A DNA stretch of 64,000 nucleotides from an uncultured Clostridia bacterium (GTDB lineage Bacteria > Bacillota > Clostridia > Oscillospirales > Ruminococcaceae), in assembly GCA_947627005.1 (NCBI GenBank), contig CANQUJ010000001.1, positions 1 through 64,000 of the forward strand, written 5' to 3'. The notes below the pieces were generated by a model. It saw only the letters and a program-made list of their open reading frames with translations, made no database searches and was not told the origin of the DNA. This document shows positions 56,301 to 64,000 of the stretch, piece by piece (position 1 is the first letter of the stretch; every line of letters starts with the position of its first letter). The position numbers and the translations under genes are program-made.

Positions 56301-57054
56301 TGAAAAGCTTTCGGAGAGCACCCGAACCGAGCTGCCCGAGGAATACGCCGAGCCCACCCGAATGAGCTTTGAAAAGGGCGGCGTAAAGGTCGAAATTTCG
56401 GTCGCCGACGGAATGTATTATCGGGTCGACATCGACGTCGACGGCGGCTTTAAGCTGCGCGACGGCGCGAAGGTCGGGTTCTATTTTGGCGCGACCCGAG
56501 ACGAGGCCGAAAAAGCCGAGGCGGCGCTTTGGGCGAGATACGAGTGGCTGCTCGGCAACAACGACGCGGGAAAAACCGCAGTCAACGGCGGTCAAAGCGA
56601 AAACTGCTTCGTTACGATGTATCACCCCTGCGTCGGCGAGCTTATACCCTATGACGACGGCGCACTGCCCGAACTCGACCGAAACGACGTCGTTAAAACG
56701 ATTATCAATTTCAGCCTTAACAACATCGACTTTATGGACGACGGAGCGATTATCTGCTACGGGATCCCCGGGGCGTTTGCGAAGCAGTACCGCAAGGTCG
56801 GCGACTATCCGATGATAACCCCCGAAGAGGCGAGGGCGCTTATCGACGAGGGCGGATACGTTTGGACGGCGTTTGAAGATTCGGGCAGAACCGCCGCCGA
56901 CGTCGAATATACCGAGCTGGTCTACGGCCGCGACGGCGTTCCGTATTATAAATTCTACTGCTCGGCCGAGGGTTGGCGCGGCTGCAAGGCCGGCGACTAC
57001 GGCGTATATTACGTCCCCGCGATAGCGCAGGAATATATTGAATTAGAGGATTGA
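53359..57054 (+). CDS. Single-TM protein with giant ectodomain, putative anti-sigma/sensor partner of the ECF sigma factor
   Basis: Overlaps the sigma stop by 4 nt (ATGA); cytoplasmic N-terminus, TM (YTAIAACAAIVVFAGVGIARGI), then about 1150 aa with internally duplicated modules. Confidence 0.6.
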   Translation: MKKLDFSQSLNYLSYETLAEAEAAEASPKKKNPAVLKYTAIAACAAIVVFAGVGIARGIRVERKQPDVSSPQSEIISPEEPVAEDGLPMLKFPEDSPESGGREVFLKNGVEDLMGAEPLLPSDIPEEMPVYKSPTELYGGVYPESVDAERMRSLLEKYAAAWGLDLAELEITEENPFSEYSADDLDGIFSETDGVAVPEGGYQPQKMSAGAGGITVSASQYGASATVEIADPPDFESESELAEYVLENYRDKLLMTAPEINISGGERDENGAQSFSASFFEGSGNALERLLNLEFRSVGVRLDGNSLIFEYRDEGGEEIGGYPTVTPDEAVELFEQGFYLGAEETDVREVENIEKIELGYVSGSSEFRFPCYRLWVYDPDGAIERVMNMKLYNVYTVPAIEPRYFEESGLSTSEEVKLMPFSASDIPAYRNLGYYDGAMSDAKPATSADESLEELFSDRDFNAQIGSFYKVRVNEVLDGGEALWLNGYTIGAQDDQATFYRATVLYDYFAEKAMDKDIIFRMSGSVKIQESGSPPYTSGDEAALLLFRDSEVSDFNRAFKCYAFVYDVEDIGGGEYLLARGQRVPELEDGLTDYLTDETASIVTSSTYNPAVYHGAYDPEELAEKLKEIVDGAEKTPLENLSEGRFGPGVPGFGGSFKEEPIEVAALEYSSEPIYERRITIDTVPAMGPPMDLEYVLNDLSGQFSGIAYEITYVYTREEAENLHEDFADSLYESRTLYRAHAFYDVLNDKPLDYYFDVAGWGSADMQEDGYPPQAVGDRMLSFFKVDDSEVKVPNSNFEFMLFEIDGVKVAYHIGNSRIRFESAAYPNLDLEMAESEMEIVTTTSNNPIRFTQKSTLQSVSEFMRAELYNRGLFTPDGASAESLPILKIAPAEVSLGDEVYSAGGVSGLENGNPWGLLEISEGDTLPVYERVMSRNLELNGMIENVDRDFMREALRFYAIGFGFDPDEIEIEEDRLTPEELEKLSESTRTELPEEYAEPTRMSFEKGGVKVEISVADGMYYRVDIDVDGGFKLRDGAKVGFYFGATRDEAEKAEAALWARYEWLLGNNDAGKTAVNGGQSENCFVTMYHPCVGELIPYDDGALPELDRNDVVKTIINFSLNNIDFMDDGAIICYGIPGAFAKQYRKVGDYPMITPEEARALIDEGGYVWTAFEDSGRTAADVEYTELVYGRDGVPYYKFYCSAEGWRGCKAGDYGVYYVPAIAQEYIELED

Positions 57055-57146
57055 AATTAGAAATTGAAAGGATAGAAAGACCGAAATTGCACAAATTTCC
57101 GAAAACAACTTCTGTTCTCTGACAATCTTATATCTGTCAATCTGAA
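57050..57146. repeat. Heptad-repeat intergenic element, copy D
   Basis: TAGAGGA-TTGAAAT-TAGAAAT..., core GAAAGACCGAAATTGCACAAATTTCCGAAAACAACTTCTGTTCTCTGACAATCTTATATCTGTCAATCTG; merges into the 3' end of the upstream CDS. Confidence 0.8.
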
Positions 57147-57174
57147 AAAAGCAGCCTTCCGGCTGCTTTTTTCA
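57144..57174. terminator. Rho-independent terminator
   Basis: GAAAAAAGCAGCCTTCCGGCTGCTTTTTTC. Confidence 0.85.
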
Positions 57175-57259
57175 TGGAAACGACTTGGACGTTTTTATTT
57201 TTAAGCGGTGTAAAATAATCTAAGTAACCTGGTTATTATATTTTTTCGGAGGGGATCTT

Positions 57260-57955
57260 ATGGGAATGGGAAGCGCGATAAAAAGCGTATTCGTAAACTA
57301 TATGAATTTTGAGGGCCGCGCGAGGCGAAGCGAGTTCTGGTATTTCTCGCTGTTCAGCTTTTTGGTCTCATGCGCGCTGGCGTTTTTGTTCCCGATAAAC
57401 ATCGTCTGGTCGCTCGCGGTTTTGGTGCCTTCTCTCGCCGTAACTTGGCGCAGGCTTCATGATATCGGCAAAAGCGGGGCCTACGCCGCCTTCGCGCTGA
57501 TTCCGATAGTCGGGGCGATATTTTTGATAATCTGGTGCACCGAAGACAGCCAGCCCGGGGATAACCAATACGGCAAAAACCCGAAGGGCGAATACGGCGC
57601 GCAGCAGCCATATTCTTCGGCTGCGGCCCCTGTCGCGGACTGTTTGCTGGCCGTTCAATGCCTTAGCGGCCCGCTTCAGGGCCAAGTCTACCGCCTTAGC
57701 CGCCAAGGGCTTACCATCGGCACCGAAGTCGGCTGCACTATAAGATTTCCGGCCGGAACCCCCGGAGTCAGCCGCCGGCACTGCGAAATAGTCTTCCAAC
57801 AAGGGGTGCCCGTGCTTACAGACCTCGGCTCGAGCTACGGAACGACGCTTGCCGACGGTAAGCGTCTTCCGCCCCGCTACCCCGAAAGAATCTCGGCCGG
57901 GACCCGCTTTTACGTCGGAAGCCCGAACGTAGTTTTTCAGATAATAAACGTTTGA
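57260..57955 (+). CDS. DUF805 membrane domain + FHA domain protein
   Basis: DUF805 (FVNYMNFEGRARRSEFWYFSLFSFLV...LAVTWRRLHDIGKSGAYA) and FHA (LTIGTEVGCTIRFPAGTPGVSRRHCEIVFQQGVPVLTDLGSSYGTTLADGKRL). Confidence 0.9.
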   Translation: MGMGSAIKSVFVNYMNFEGRARRSEFWYFSLFSFLVSCALAFLFPINIVWSLAVLVPSLAVTWRRLHDIGKSGAYAAFALIPIVGAIFLIIWCTEDSQPGDNQYGKNPKGEYGAQQPYSSAAAPVADCLLAVQCLSGPLQGQVYRLSRQGLTIGTEVGCTIRFPAGTPGVSRRHCEIVFQQGVPVLTDLGSSYGTTLADGKRLPPRYPERISAGTRFYVGSPNVVFQIINV

Positions 57956-57996
57956 CCGCGTTATTATAAAGAATTTTTATTTCAGGAGGAATCATT

Positions 57997-58653
57997 ATGC
58001 CCGAAATCCGTCAGAAAATCATAAGCTGCCCGTCGGGGCACTACTACGACGCCAACAAGTATTCAAGCTGCCCCTATTGCGCAAGCGGCTCTTTCTCGCA
58101 GACCACCGACCCGTTCGCCGAAATAGGCGGGTCTTCGGCCGGGGGCGACTTCGCGAAGACCGTATACCCCGGCGCTTCGGCGACCGGCGGATTTTCCGAG
58201 ACCCTGCCGCCCGATCCCTCATCTGTCGGCGGGTCGTATAATTCGGATATGAGCAAGACCACCTACGTCGTTCCCGGCGACGCCGGCGGCGACGAAGTCC
58301 TTCTTCCATGCGTGGGCTGGCTCGTTATGGTAGAGGGCCCCTGCCGCGGCAGAGATTACAGAATCCACACCGGCTATAACTATATCGGAAGGACCTCGGG
58401 CGATATCTGCATAACCGGCGACGGCACGATCTCGGGCGAGAGGGATTCGAGCATAACCTACGTCTATCAGACCAACAAGTTCTATATCGCCCACGAGCAG
58501 GGCAAAAACGTTCTGCTCGTAAACAACGTCCCGGTGATGGGCTCGGGGACCGAGCTTCACAACTTCGACGTCATAACCCTCGGGACCTCTAAGCTTATAT
58601 TCGTAGAGCTTTGCGGCGACAAGTTCTCATGGGAAGACAAGGAGAGAGTCTGA
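57997..58653 (+). CDS. FHA-like domain protein with N-terminal zinc-ribbon-like motif
   Basis: N-terminal ISCPSGHYYDANKYSSCPYC; C-terminal FHA-like YNYIGRTSGDICITGDGTISGERDSSITY...NVLLVNNVPVMGSGTELHNFDVITLGTSKLIFV. Confidence 0.8.
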   Translation: MPEIRQKIISCPSGHYYDANKYSSCPYCASGSFSQTTDPFAEIGGSSAGGDFAKTVYPGASATGGFSETLPPDPSSVGGSYNSDMSKTTYVVPGDAGGDEVLLPCVGWLVMVEGPCRGRDYRIHTGYNYIGRTSGDICITGDGTISGERDSSITYVYQTNKFYIAHEQGKNVLLVNNVPVMGSGTELHNFDVITLGTSKLIFVELCGDKFSWEDKERV

Positions 58654-59633
58654 TGGCCTTAACCTTGATTTTATCTGCCGGAAGCCTTCCCGGGTGGGCG
58701 CTGCCGGCGGCCTTGGGCGGCGCTGCCGCGGTCTTTTTGGTGTTGACCCTTATCCTTCTTTTCGCGATTATAAACGACCGAAAAGGGCCGGGCGGCCGAA
58801 AGACCGGCGAAGAAGTCGTTTCGGTCTCGGTCGGAAAGCTTCACGAGCAGGGCAAGCGGCAGTATCAGCAGGATTCCTTCGGGATATCCGATTCGTCGCT
58901 GATGAGCAGTCACGGAGTTTTGGCGATAGTCGCCGACGGAATGGGCGGCCTTGCCGACGGCGACAAGGTAAGCTCGAAGGCGGTCGAAAAGATACTCGAC
59001 GACTTCGTTATGTATAACGGAAAAGGCACCCACGAGCAGGCGCTCGCGGTTTTGGCCCACCAAGCCGTCTCGACGGTGAACGGCCTTTTGGGCGAAAGCA
59101 ATCTTAGAAAAAGCGGCTCGACCCTTGTCATGGGGCTTATCAAAAACGGCCTCTTCGGGTTCGTCTCGATAGGCGACAGCAGAATCTGTCTTTATCGCGG
59201 CGGAACGCTTATACAGCTTAACCGCGAACACATCTATCGCAACGAGCTTATTTTAAGGGCGGTAAACGGCGAGCTGCCCCTTTCGGAGGTTTATTCGGAC
59301 AAAAACGGCCCCGGCCTTACGAGCTATCTCGGAATGGGCGAGCTTAAGCATATCGACCTTCCGGCCTCGCCGATAAAGCTTTTGGGCGAAGACAAAATAA
59401 TTCTTATGAGCGACGGCGTTTACAACGCGCTATCTTCCGAAGAGATAATTTCCGCGCTCGAAAACCCGCCGGAGCGGGCCGCAGAGCTTCTTAAAGAAAT
59501 GATCGAGGCCAAGGCGTTCGGGAATCAGGACAACTATACGGCGGTTATAATCGAATGTAGAACCGACCCGCCGAAGAGCAAAAAGCCGGAAGTAAAGCCC
59601 GAACCGATACCTAAGACCGAGCTTCCGGCCTAA
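58653..59633 (+). CDS. PP2C-family Ser/Thr phosphatase with N-terminal TM
   Basis: TM helix then GKRQYQQDSFGIS...LAIVADGMGGLADGDKVSS...FVSIGDSRICLYRGG...LMSDGVYNALSSEE...GNQDNYTAVIIEC; start codon overlaps the upstream stop (TGATG). Confidence 0.9.
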   Translation: MALTLILSAGSLPGWALPAALGGAAAVFLVLTLILLFAIINDRKGPGGRKTGEEVVSVSVGKLHEQGKRQYQQDSFGISDSSLMSSHGVLAIVADGMGGLADGDKVSSKAVEKILDDFVMYNGKGTHEQALAVLAHQAVSTVNGLLGESNLRKSGSTLVMGLIKNGLFGFVSIGDSRICLYRGGTLIQLNREHIYRNELILRAVNGELPLSEVYSDKNGPGLTSYLGMGELKHIDLPASPIKLLGEDKIILMSDGVYNALSSEEIISALENPPERAAELLKEMIEAKAFGNQDNYTAVIIECRTDPPKSKKPEVKPEPIPKTELPA

Positions 59634-59651
59634 ATCGAAAGGAGCGGTCAG

Positions 59652-60368
59652 ATGATCGAATATGCAAGCTATTCCGATATAGGCGGCCGCCCCTGCAACG
59701 AGGATAGGATCGGAATAAAAGACCTTGGGGGCGACAGGTTTTGCGCCGTTTTGGCGGACGGACTGGGCGGCCACGGCGGGGGCGACGAAGCCTCTAAGGC
59801 CGCGGTAGAGGCGGTTTTGGCCGGCTGGAACGGCACGGCGACGCCCGCCCTTCTTTCGGAGCTTTCGCAGGAGGCGCACCGAAGGATATTAAAGCTTCAG
59901 ACCCCCTGCTGCAAAATGAAATCCACCCTCGCGATTTTGGCGATAGAGGGAAAAAGGATCGACCTTGCCCACGCCGGCGACTCGAGGATATACCGCTTTT
60001 TTAACGGCAGACTGGTTTTTCAGACAAAAGACCACAGCGCCTCTCAAATAGCGGTTATGCTCGGTCAGATCACCCCCGACAAAATAAGGTTTCATGAGGA
60101 CAGAAGCAGGATCTTCAGGGCCTTGGGGCAGGACGGCGACTTTAACGCGGATACCCTTGAAGAAAGCCTTCCGGCCGGAAAACACGCCTTTTTGCTCTGT
60201 TCCGACGGCTTTTGGGAATACGTTTTGGAAGAAGAGATGGAAAGAGAGCTTAAAAGGGCGCCCTCGGCCGAAAAATGGCTTGAAGAAATGAGAAAAATAC
60301 ACAAAAGCCGGATCCCGCCGGACTGCGACAACAACTCCGCGGCGGCGATTTGGTATGATTTAGCTTGA
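59652..60368 (+). CDS. PP2C-family Ser/Thr phosphatase (soluble)
   Basis: YSDIGGRPCNEDRIGI, CAVLADGLGGHGGGDEAS, AHAGDSRIYRF, LLCSDGFWEYV, DCDNNSAAAIWYD. Confidence 0.9.
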   Translation: MIEYASYSDIGGRPCNEDRIGIKDLGGDRFCAVLADGLGGHGGGDEASKAAVEAVLAGWNGTATPALLSELSQEAHRRILKLQTPCCKMKSTLAILAIEGKRIDLAHAGDSRIYRFFNGRLVFQTKDHSASQIAVMLGQITPDKIRFHEDRSRIFRALGQDGDFNADTLEESLPAGKHAFLLCSDGFWEYVLEEEMERELKRAPSAEKWLEEMRKIHKSRIPPDCDNNSAAAIWYDLA

Positions 60369-60387
60369 GCGGGAAAGGAAGGAAAGT

Positions 60388-61779
60388 ATGAAAAAATTTA
60401 TGAGAGCTGCGGCTATCATTGTTTCGGCGGCTGTTCTTGCGCTAAGCCTTTGCGCCTGCGGAACGCCGAAGCTTAAGGCTTCGGAGGCGAGAAGCGGCAC
60501 CGTAAGGGTGGTAAGCTATCAGACCGGAAGCGTTTACTATTATGACGGCTCGGGCTGGAGCAAGCTTGACGAAGGGTTCTCGACGGTCGGGACGGGCTCT
60601 GCGTTCGGGGTCGGCGAGGCGGGCGAGCCGACGAGAGTTTTTGCGACAAACCGCCACGTCATCGAGCTTTTCGACCAAATCTACGAGCTCGACGGGCTTT
60701 ACATAAGATACGTCGCCGAATCCGCGAGCACATATATCCTTCGCGACGACTACTCTTATTCCGACAACGTAGGCTTCGATTTCTCGCGAATGATCCCCTG
60801 CGATATAATCTATAAGGGAGGAGAGGCAGACCCCGACCTCGCGGTCATCCGCGCGGCGGAGGACGTTCCGGACAGGATCGCTCTCGCCCTTCACCCCGAC
60901 ACCTCGCTTATCGAGGCGGGGGATAAAGTATACGCCCTCGGATACCCCGGGACCTCTGACGAATGGGTTATCGACGAATTTTCGGGGCAAAAATACCTCG
61001 GCAGCGTAGAGAGCGTTACCGTCACCGACGGCGTTATTTCGCTCCACTCTTCGTTTAACAACGGCAGCGCGAACGTAAATATTATCCAGCACACCGCGAA
61101 CATCAACCACGGAAATTCCGGCGGCCCGCTTATCGACGAAAACGGCGCGGTAGTCGGGGTGAACACCTGGGGCTGGGGGACCGACGCTTCGACCGGAGAC
61201 CTCGGCACCAACGGCTCGATAGAGATAGAATATCTTGTCGACGTTCTGGAAAAGCAGCGCATACCCTATGAAATATACAGCGCCGGGGCCCCGAACATCG
61301 TCTTGTTTGCCGGGGCGGCGGCGGTCGCGGCGGCGATAGTCGCGGTTGTCGTCATAGTCAGCGGCTCTAAAAAGAAAAAGGCGGCCGCCCCCGCGCCGGA
61401 ACAGGGATTTGTTCCGGCATACAGCCAAGCCGGCGCCGGGCTTATGAACGAAGACAGCGGCTTCAGGGTCCAGGGCGTTTCGGGTGTCCACCAAGGAAAG
61501 CGCTACGCCGTTATGGCAGGAAAGCCGATGACCTTCGGAAGAAACCCGGGTTCGGTGATATCCTTCCCGGACGGCACCCCAGGAGTCAGCGGAACGCACT
61601 GCACGGTTTGGTATGAGAACGGAAAGATTTTTATAAGAGACAACGGCTCTACCCACGGCACGTTTATCGGCCAAACTAAAATAGCCGCCAACAGCGCGGT
61701 TCAGCTTAACGCCGGAGACAGCTTTGCCGTAGGCTCTCAATCGGAGAGATTTACGATAGCCCTAAAGGGAGGAATCTGA
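60388..61779 (+). CDS. Trypsin-like (S1C) serine protease with TM and C-terminal FHA domain
   Basis: Signal peptide; catalytic-triad contexts FATNRHVIELF, DPDLAVIRA, NHGNSGGPLIDENG; TM; FHA (MTFGRNPGSVISFPDGTPGVSGTHCTVWYENGKIFIRDNGSTHGTFIGQTKI). Confidence 0.88.
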   Translation: MKKFMRAAAIIVSAAVLALSLCACGTPKLKASEARSGTVRVVSYQTGSVYYYDGSGWSKLDEGFSTVGTGSAFGVGEAGEPTRVFATNRHVIELFDQIYELDGLYIRYVAESASTYILRDDYSYSDNVGFDFSRMIPCDIIYKGGEADPDLAVIRAAEDVPDRIALALHPDTSLIEAGDKVYALGYPGTSDEWVIDEFSGQKYLGSVESVTVTDGVISLHSSFNNGSANVNIIQHTANINHGNSGGPLIDENGAVVGVNTWGWGTDASTGDLGTNGSIEIEYLVDVLEKQRIPYEIYSAGAPNIVLFAGAAAVAAAIVAVVVIVSGSKKKKAAAPAPEQGFVPAYSQAGAGLMNEDSGFRVQGVSGVHQGKRYAVMAGKPMTFGRNPGSVISFPDGTPGVSGTHCTVWYENGKIFIRDNGSTHGTFIGQTKIAANSAVQLNAGDSFAVGSQSERFTIALKGGI

Positions 61780-61780
61780 T

Positions 61781-64000
61781 ATGGCGGAGCTTTGCCCGCA
61801 CTGTCTTGAACAGAGGCCGGAGGGGGCGGAATTTTGCCCCAACTGCGGCGGAGCGAGAATTTCGCAGAACGATTCGAGATTTTTGCCGGTAGGAACGGTT
61901 TTAAACGGCAGCAAGAACCATTCGTTTTTGATCGGAAAGGTGATCGGCAGCGGCGGATTCGGTATCACCTATATCGGGAAGGAGACGCTTTCAAACCGCC
62001 TTGTGGCGATAAAGGAATATTTTCCGCTCGTCTGCAAAAGCGTAAGGCAGGGGCTCGGGGTAGCCCCGACCGTAAACCGCGAGGCATACGACCACGGCCT
62101 TAAAAGCTTTTTGCGAGAGGCGAGTATGCTTCGCGCGGTGGTGAATATCCCCTCGATAGTCCATGTTTTGGACTGCTTCGAGACCGGGAACACCGCCTAT
62201 ATGGTTATGGATTACCTGAACGGGACCACCCTTCGCGGGGTTACCGATTCTCGCGGGGCGATACCCTTTTACGAGCTTCTTCCCAAGCTTAGGGTGTTGA
62301 TGAACGGCCTTGAAGAGCTTCACAACGCCGGGGTTTTGCACCGCGACATCGCGCCGGACAATATTATGCTCATGCCGGACGGAAATTTAAGGCTTTTGGA
62401 CTTCGGCTGCGCGAGATCTATGGAAGACGGCAGGGCGATGACGGTTATTTTAAAGCCCGGGTTCGCCCCGATAGAGCAGTATCAGACCCGCGGGCAGGGC
62501 CGGTATTCCGACATATACGCCCTTTGCGCGACGATTTATTATTGCATAACCGGCGGGAAAGTCCCCGCCGGCGCGCCGGAGAGAATTGCCGCCCAAAGCG
62601 GCGGGACCGACCCGCTTATAAAGCCCTCAGCCCTCGGCGCGAAGATATCATACGAAAACGAGCAGGCGCTTTTGTGGGGGCTTGCGATAAGGCCGGAAAA
62701 CCGCCCGCAGAGGATATCCGACCTCGCGGCGAGGTTTATCGACGAGCCCGACCCGAATTTCTACGCGAAGATCGAGCCCGCGCCCTATACCGCGCCGACT
62801 TCTTGCGAGCCCGCCTCGGCGCAAAGCCCGATTTCTATGGAATCCCCCGCCGAAAAGCCGGCGGAGAGCGCCGCCAAGACGGAGGGATTCGCCAAAAAGC
62901 TGTTTAAAAACAAGCCCGCGATGATAGCGGCCTCGGCCGCGGCGGTGTTTTTGATAGTCGCGGCTGTCGCGATATTCGCAAGGGGCGGAAAGGCCGAGAA
63001 AAAGCCGAGCGGCGGGGGATATGCCCCAAGTCCGCAGACCGCGGCAAGGCCGGCCGACCTTGACGAAGACCCGGAGCTTAACTCCGAGCCGAGAACGGTC
63101 GAATATCAGAACTACGTCTTCGAGATAGTCGGAAAAACCGCCTCGCTCGTCTCGTATACCGGCAGCGAGCAGACCGTTCGCATACCCGACAAATACAGCG
63201 GCGCGGTTATAATCAACATTCGGGCCGGCGCCTTTGACGACGTCGACGCCGTCGAAAAGGTGGTTTTGCCCGATGATTTGAAGACGATAGAAGACGGCGC
63301 GTTTACCGGCTGCGACGGCCTTTTTGAGATAGAGACTTCTTCCGGCGCGGCGGCGAATTCGCCCTTTAAAGACTGCCCGAATCTTCGGGTTATAACCTAT
63401 GACGGCGACAAGCCGGACTGGAAGTCCGAGAGCGATATCTCGGTCTTCCCGAAAGAGCACAAGGAAGAGGTGTTCTTCTACTCCGCCTCGGAAGAGCCGA
63501 GCCAAGTCATAATAGACCGCTATTACGTCGACGGAGACGACGTTTTATACGGCATAAACGACGTTTTAAGCTATGCGGTGGTTTTGGATATCCCCGCGGA
63601 AATCGAAAAGTGGGTCATTCCGGAGAGTATCGACGGGGCGAACGTCTCGTGGATATCGGACGGCGCGTTCGGAAGAGTCGGCGAAGACTTCGAGCTTGTA
63701 TATACCGGCGACGCGACGGCTTGTATGAGCGCGGACTCTTACGAGAATATAAAATATTCGATCGGGGATTTAAACGGCCTCGCGAAGTTTTACATTTCGG
63801 ACGGCATGCTCGTCGAGATCTGCGACAGGATCAACGACGCGCGCGGCGGCGACGGCCCGCATCTTTGGATGGACGAAGAGTATTCCACCCTGGCGATAAC
63901 CTGCTGCAACCACGTCGCGTTTAACCTTTACGAGAGCGAGGAGCAGCTTCAGCGGGAATTGATAGACCTTATCAACGAGGACTACTCGGACAGGGTCATA
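61781..64000 (+). CDS. Ser/Thr protein kinase with N-terminal zinc ribbon, TM and extracytoplasmic LRR_5-like region (continues past window end)
   Basis: ORF open to window end (absent from the ORF track because no stop). MAELCPHCLEQRPEGAEFCPNCG; IGSGGFGITYIGKE..VAIKEY; LHRDIAPDNIML; LRLLDFGCARS; TM KPAMIAASAAAVFLIVAAVAIFA; BspA-like 'VVLPDDLKTIEDGAFTGCDGLFEI'. Confidence 0.9.
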   Translation, partial: MAELCPHCLEQRPEGAEFCPNCGGARISQNDSRFLPVGTVLNGSKNHSFLIGKVIGSGGFGITYIGKETLSNRLVAIKEYFPLVCKSVRQGLGVAPTVNREAYDHGLKSFLREASMLRAVVNIPSIVHVLDCFETGNTAYMVMDYLNGTTLRGVTDSRGAIPFYELLPKLRVLMNGLEELHNAGVLHRDIAPDNIMLMPDGNLRLLDFGCARSMEDGRAMTVILKPGFAPIEQYQTRGQGRYSDIYALCATIYYCITGGKVPAGAPERIAAQSGGTDPLIKPSALGAKISYENEQALLWGLAIRPENRPQRISDLAARFIDEPDPNFYAKIEPAPYTAPTSCEPASAQSPISMESPAEKPAESAAKTEGFAKKLFKNKPAMIAASAAAVFLIVAAVAIFARGGKAEKKPSGGGYAPSPQTAARPADLDEDPELNSEPRTVEYQNYVFEIVGKTASLVSYTGSEQTVRIPDKYSGAVIINIRAGAFDDVDAVEKVVLPDDLKTIEDGAFTGCDGLFEIETSSGAAANSPFKDCPNLRVITYDGDKPDWKSESDISVFPKEHKEEVFFYSASEEPSQVIIDRYYVDGDDVLYGINDVLSYAVVLDIPAEIEKWVIPESIDGANVSWISDGAFGRVGEDFELVYTGDATACMSADSYENIKYSIGDLNGLAKFYISDGMLVEICDRINDARGGDGPHLWMDEEYSTLAITCCNHVAFNLYESEEQLQRELIDLINEDYSDRVI

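Noticed and set aside
4281-57146. CRISPR array as an explanation for the regular repeats
   Set aside because: The repeats are degenerate 7-mers without unique spacers, occur at scattered sites, and no cas genes are present.

Overview
The window looks like a chromosomal segment from a Gram-positive, Clostridia-like bacterium; the taxon is inferred from gene content and was not searched. Its core is a dcw cell-wall/division cluster at about 30.5-43.3 kb: mraZ, rsmH, ftsL-like, ftsI/spoVD, murE, mraY, ftsW, murG, murA, ftsQ/divIB, ftsZ, followed by glmM and glmS. Around it are a cysE-cysS operon under a T-box leader, type I pullulanase, a D,D-carboxypeptidase, a 2356-aa NdvB/cyclic-beta-1,2-glucan-synthase-like protein, a CNNM/CorC-type transporter, ThiT with a TPP riboswitch, IspDF, two tRNA-Gln genes, and an ECF-like sigma factor overlapping a 1231-aa single-TM protein. 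The 3' end holds a phospho-signalling cluster: two FHA proteins, two PP2C phosphatases, an S1C-type protease fused to FHA, and a Ser/Thr kinase running off the window. The least-explained signals are non-coding: (i) a dispersed family of 7-nt-period repeats at eight or more intergenic sites, four sharing a roughly 100-bp core next to terminators; (ii) a hairpin array at about 29.83-30.36 kb bounded by two inverted copies of a three-hairpin element with compensatory stem changes; (iii) an 11-G tract between a -35 and a -10 upstream of an EAL protein fused to a repeat-rich C-terminal domain; (iv) a stem that would occlude the murA ribosome-binding site. All assignments were made by reading the sequence; no database search was run.
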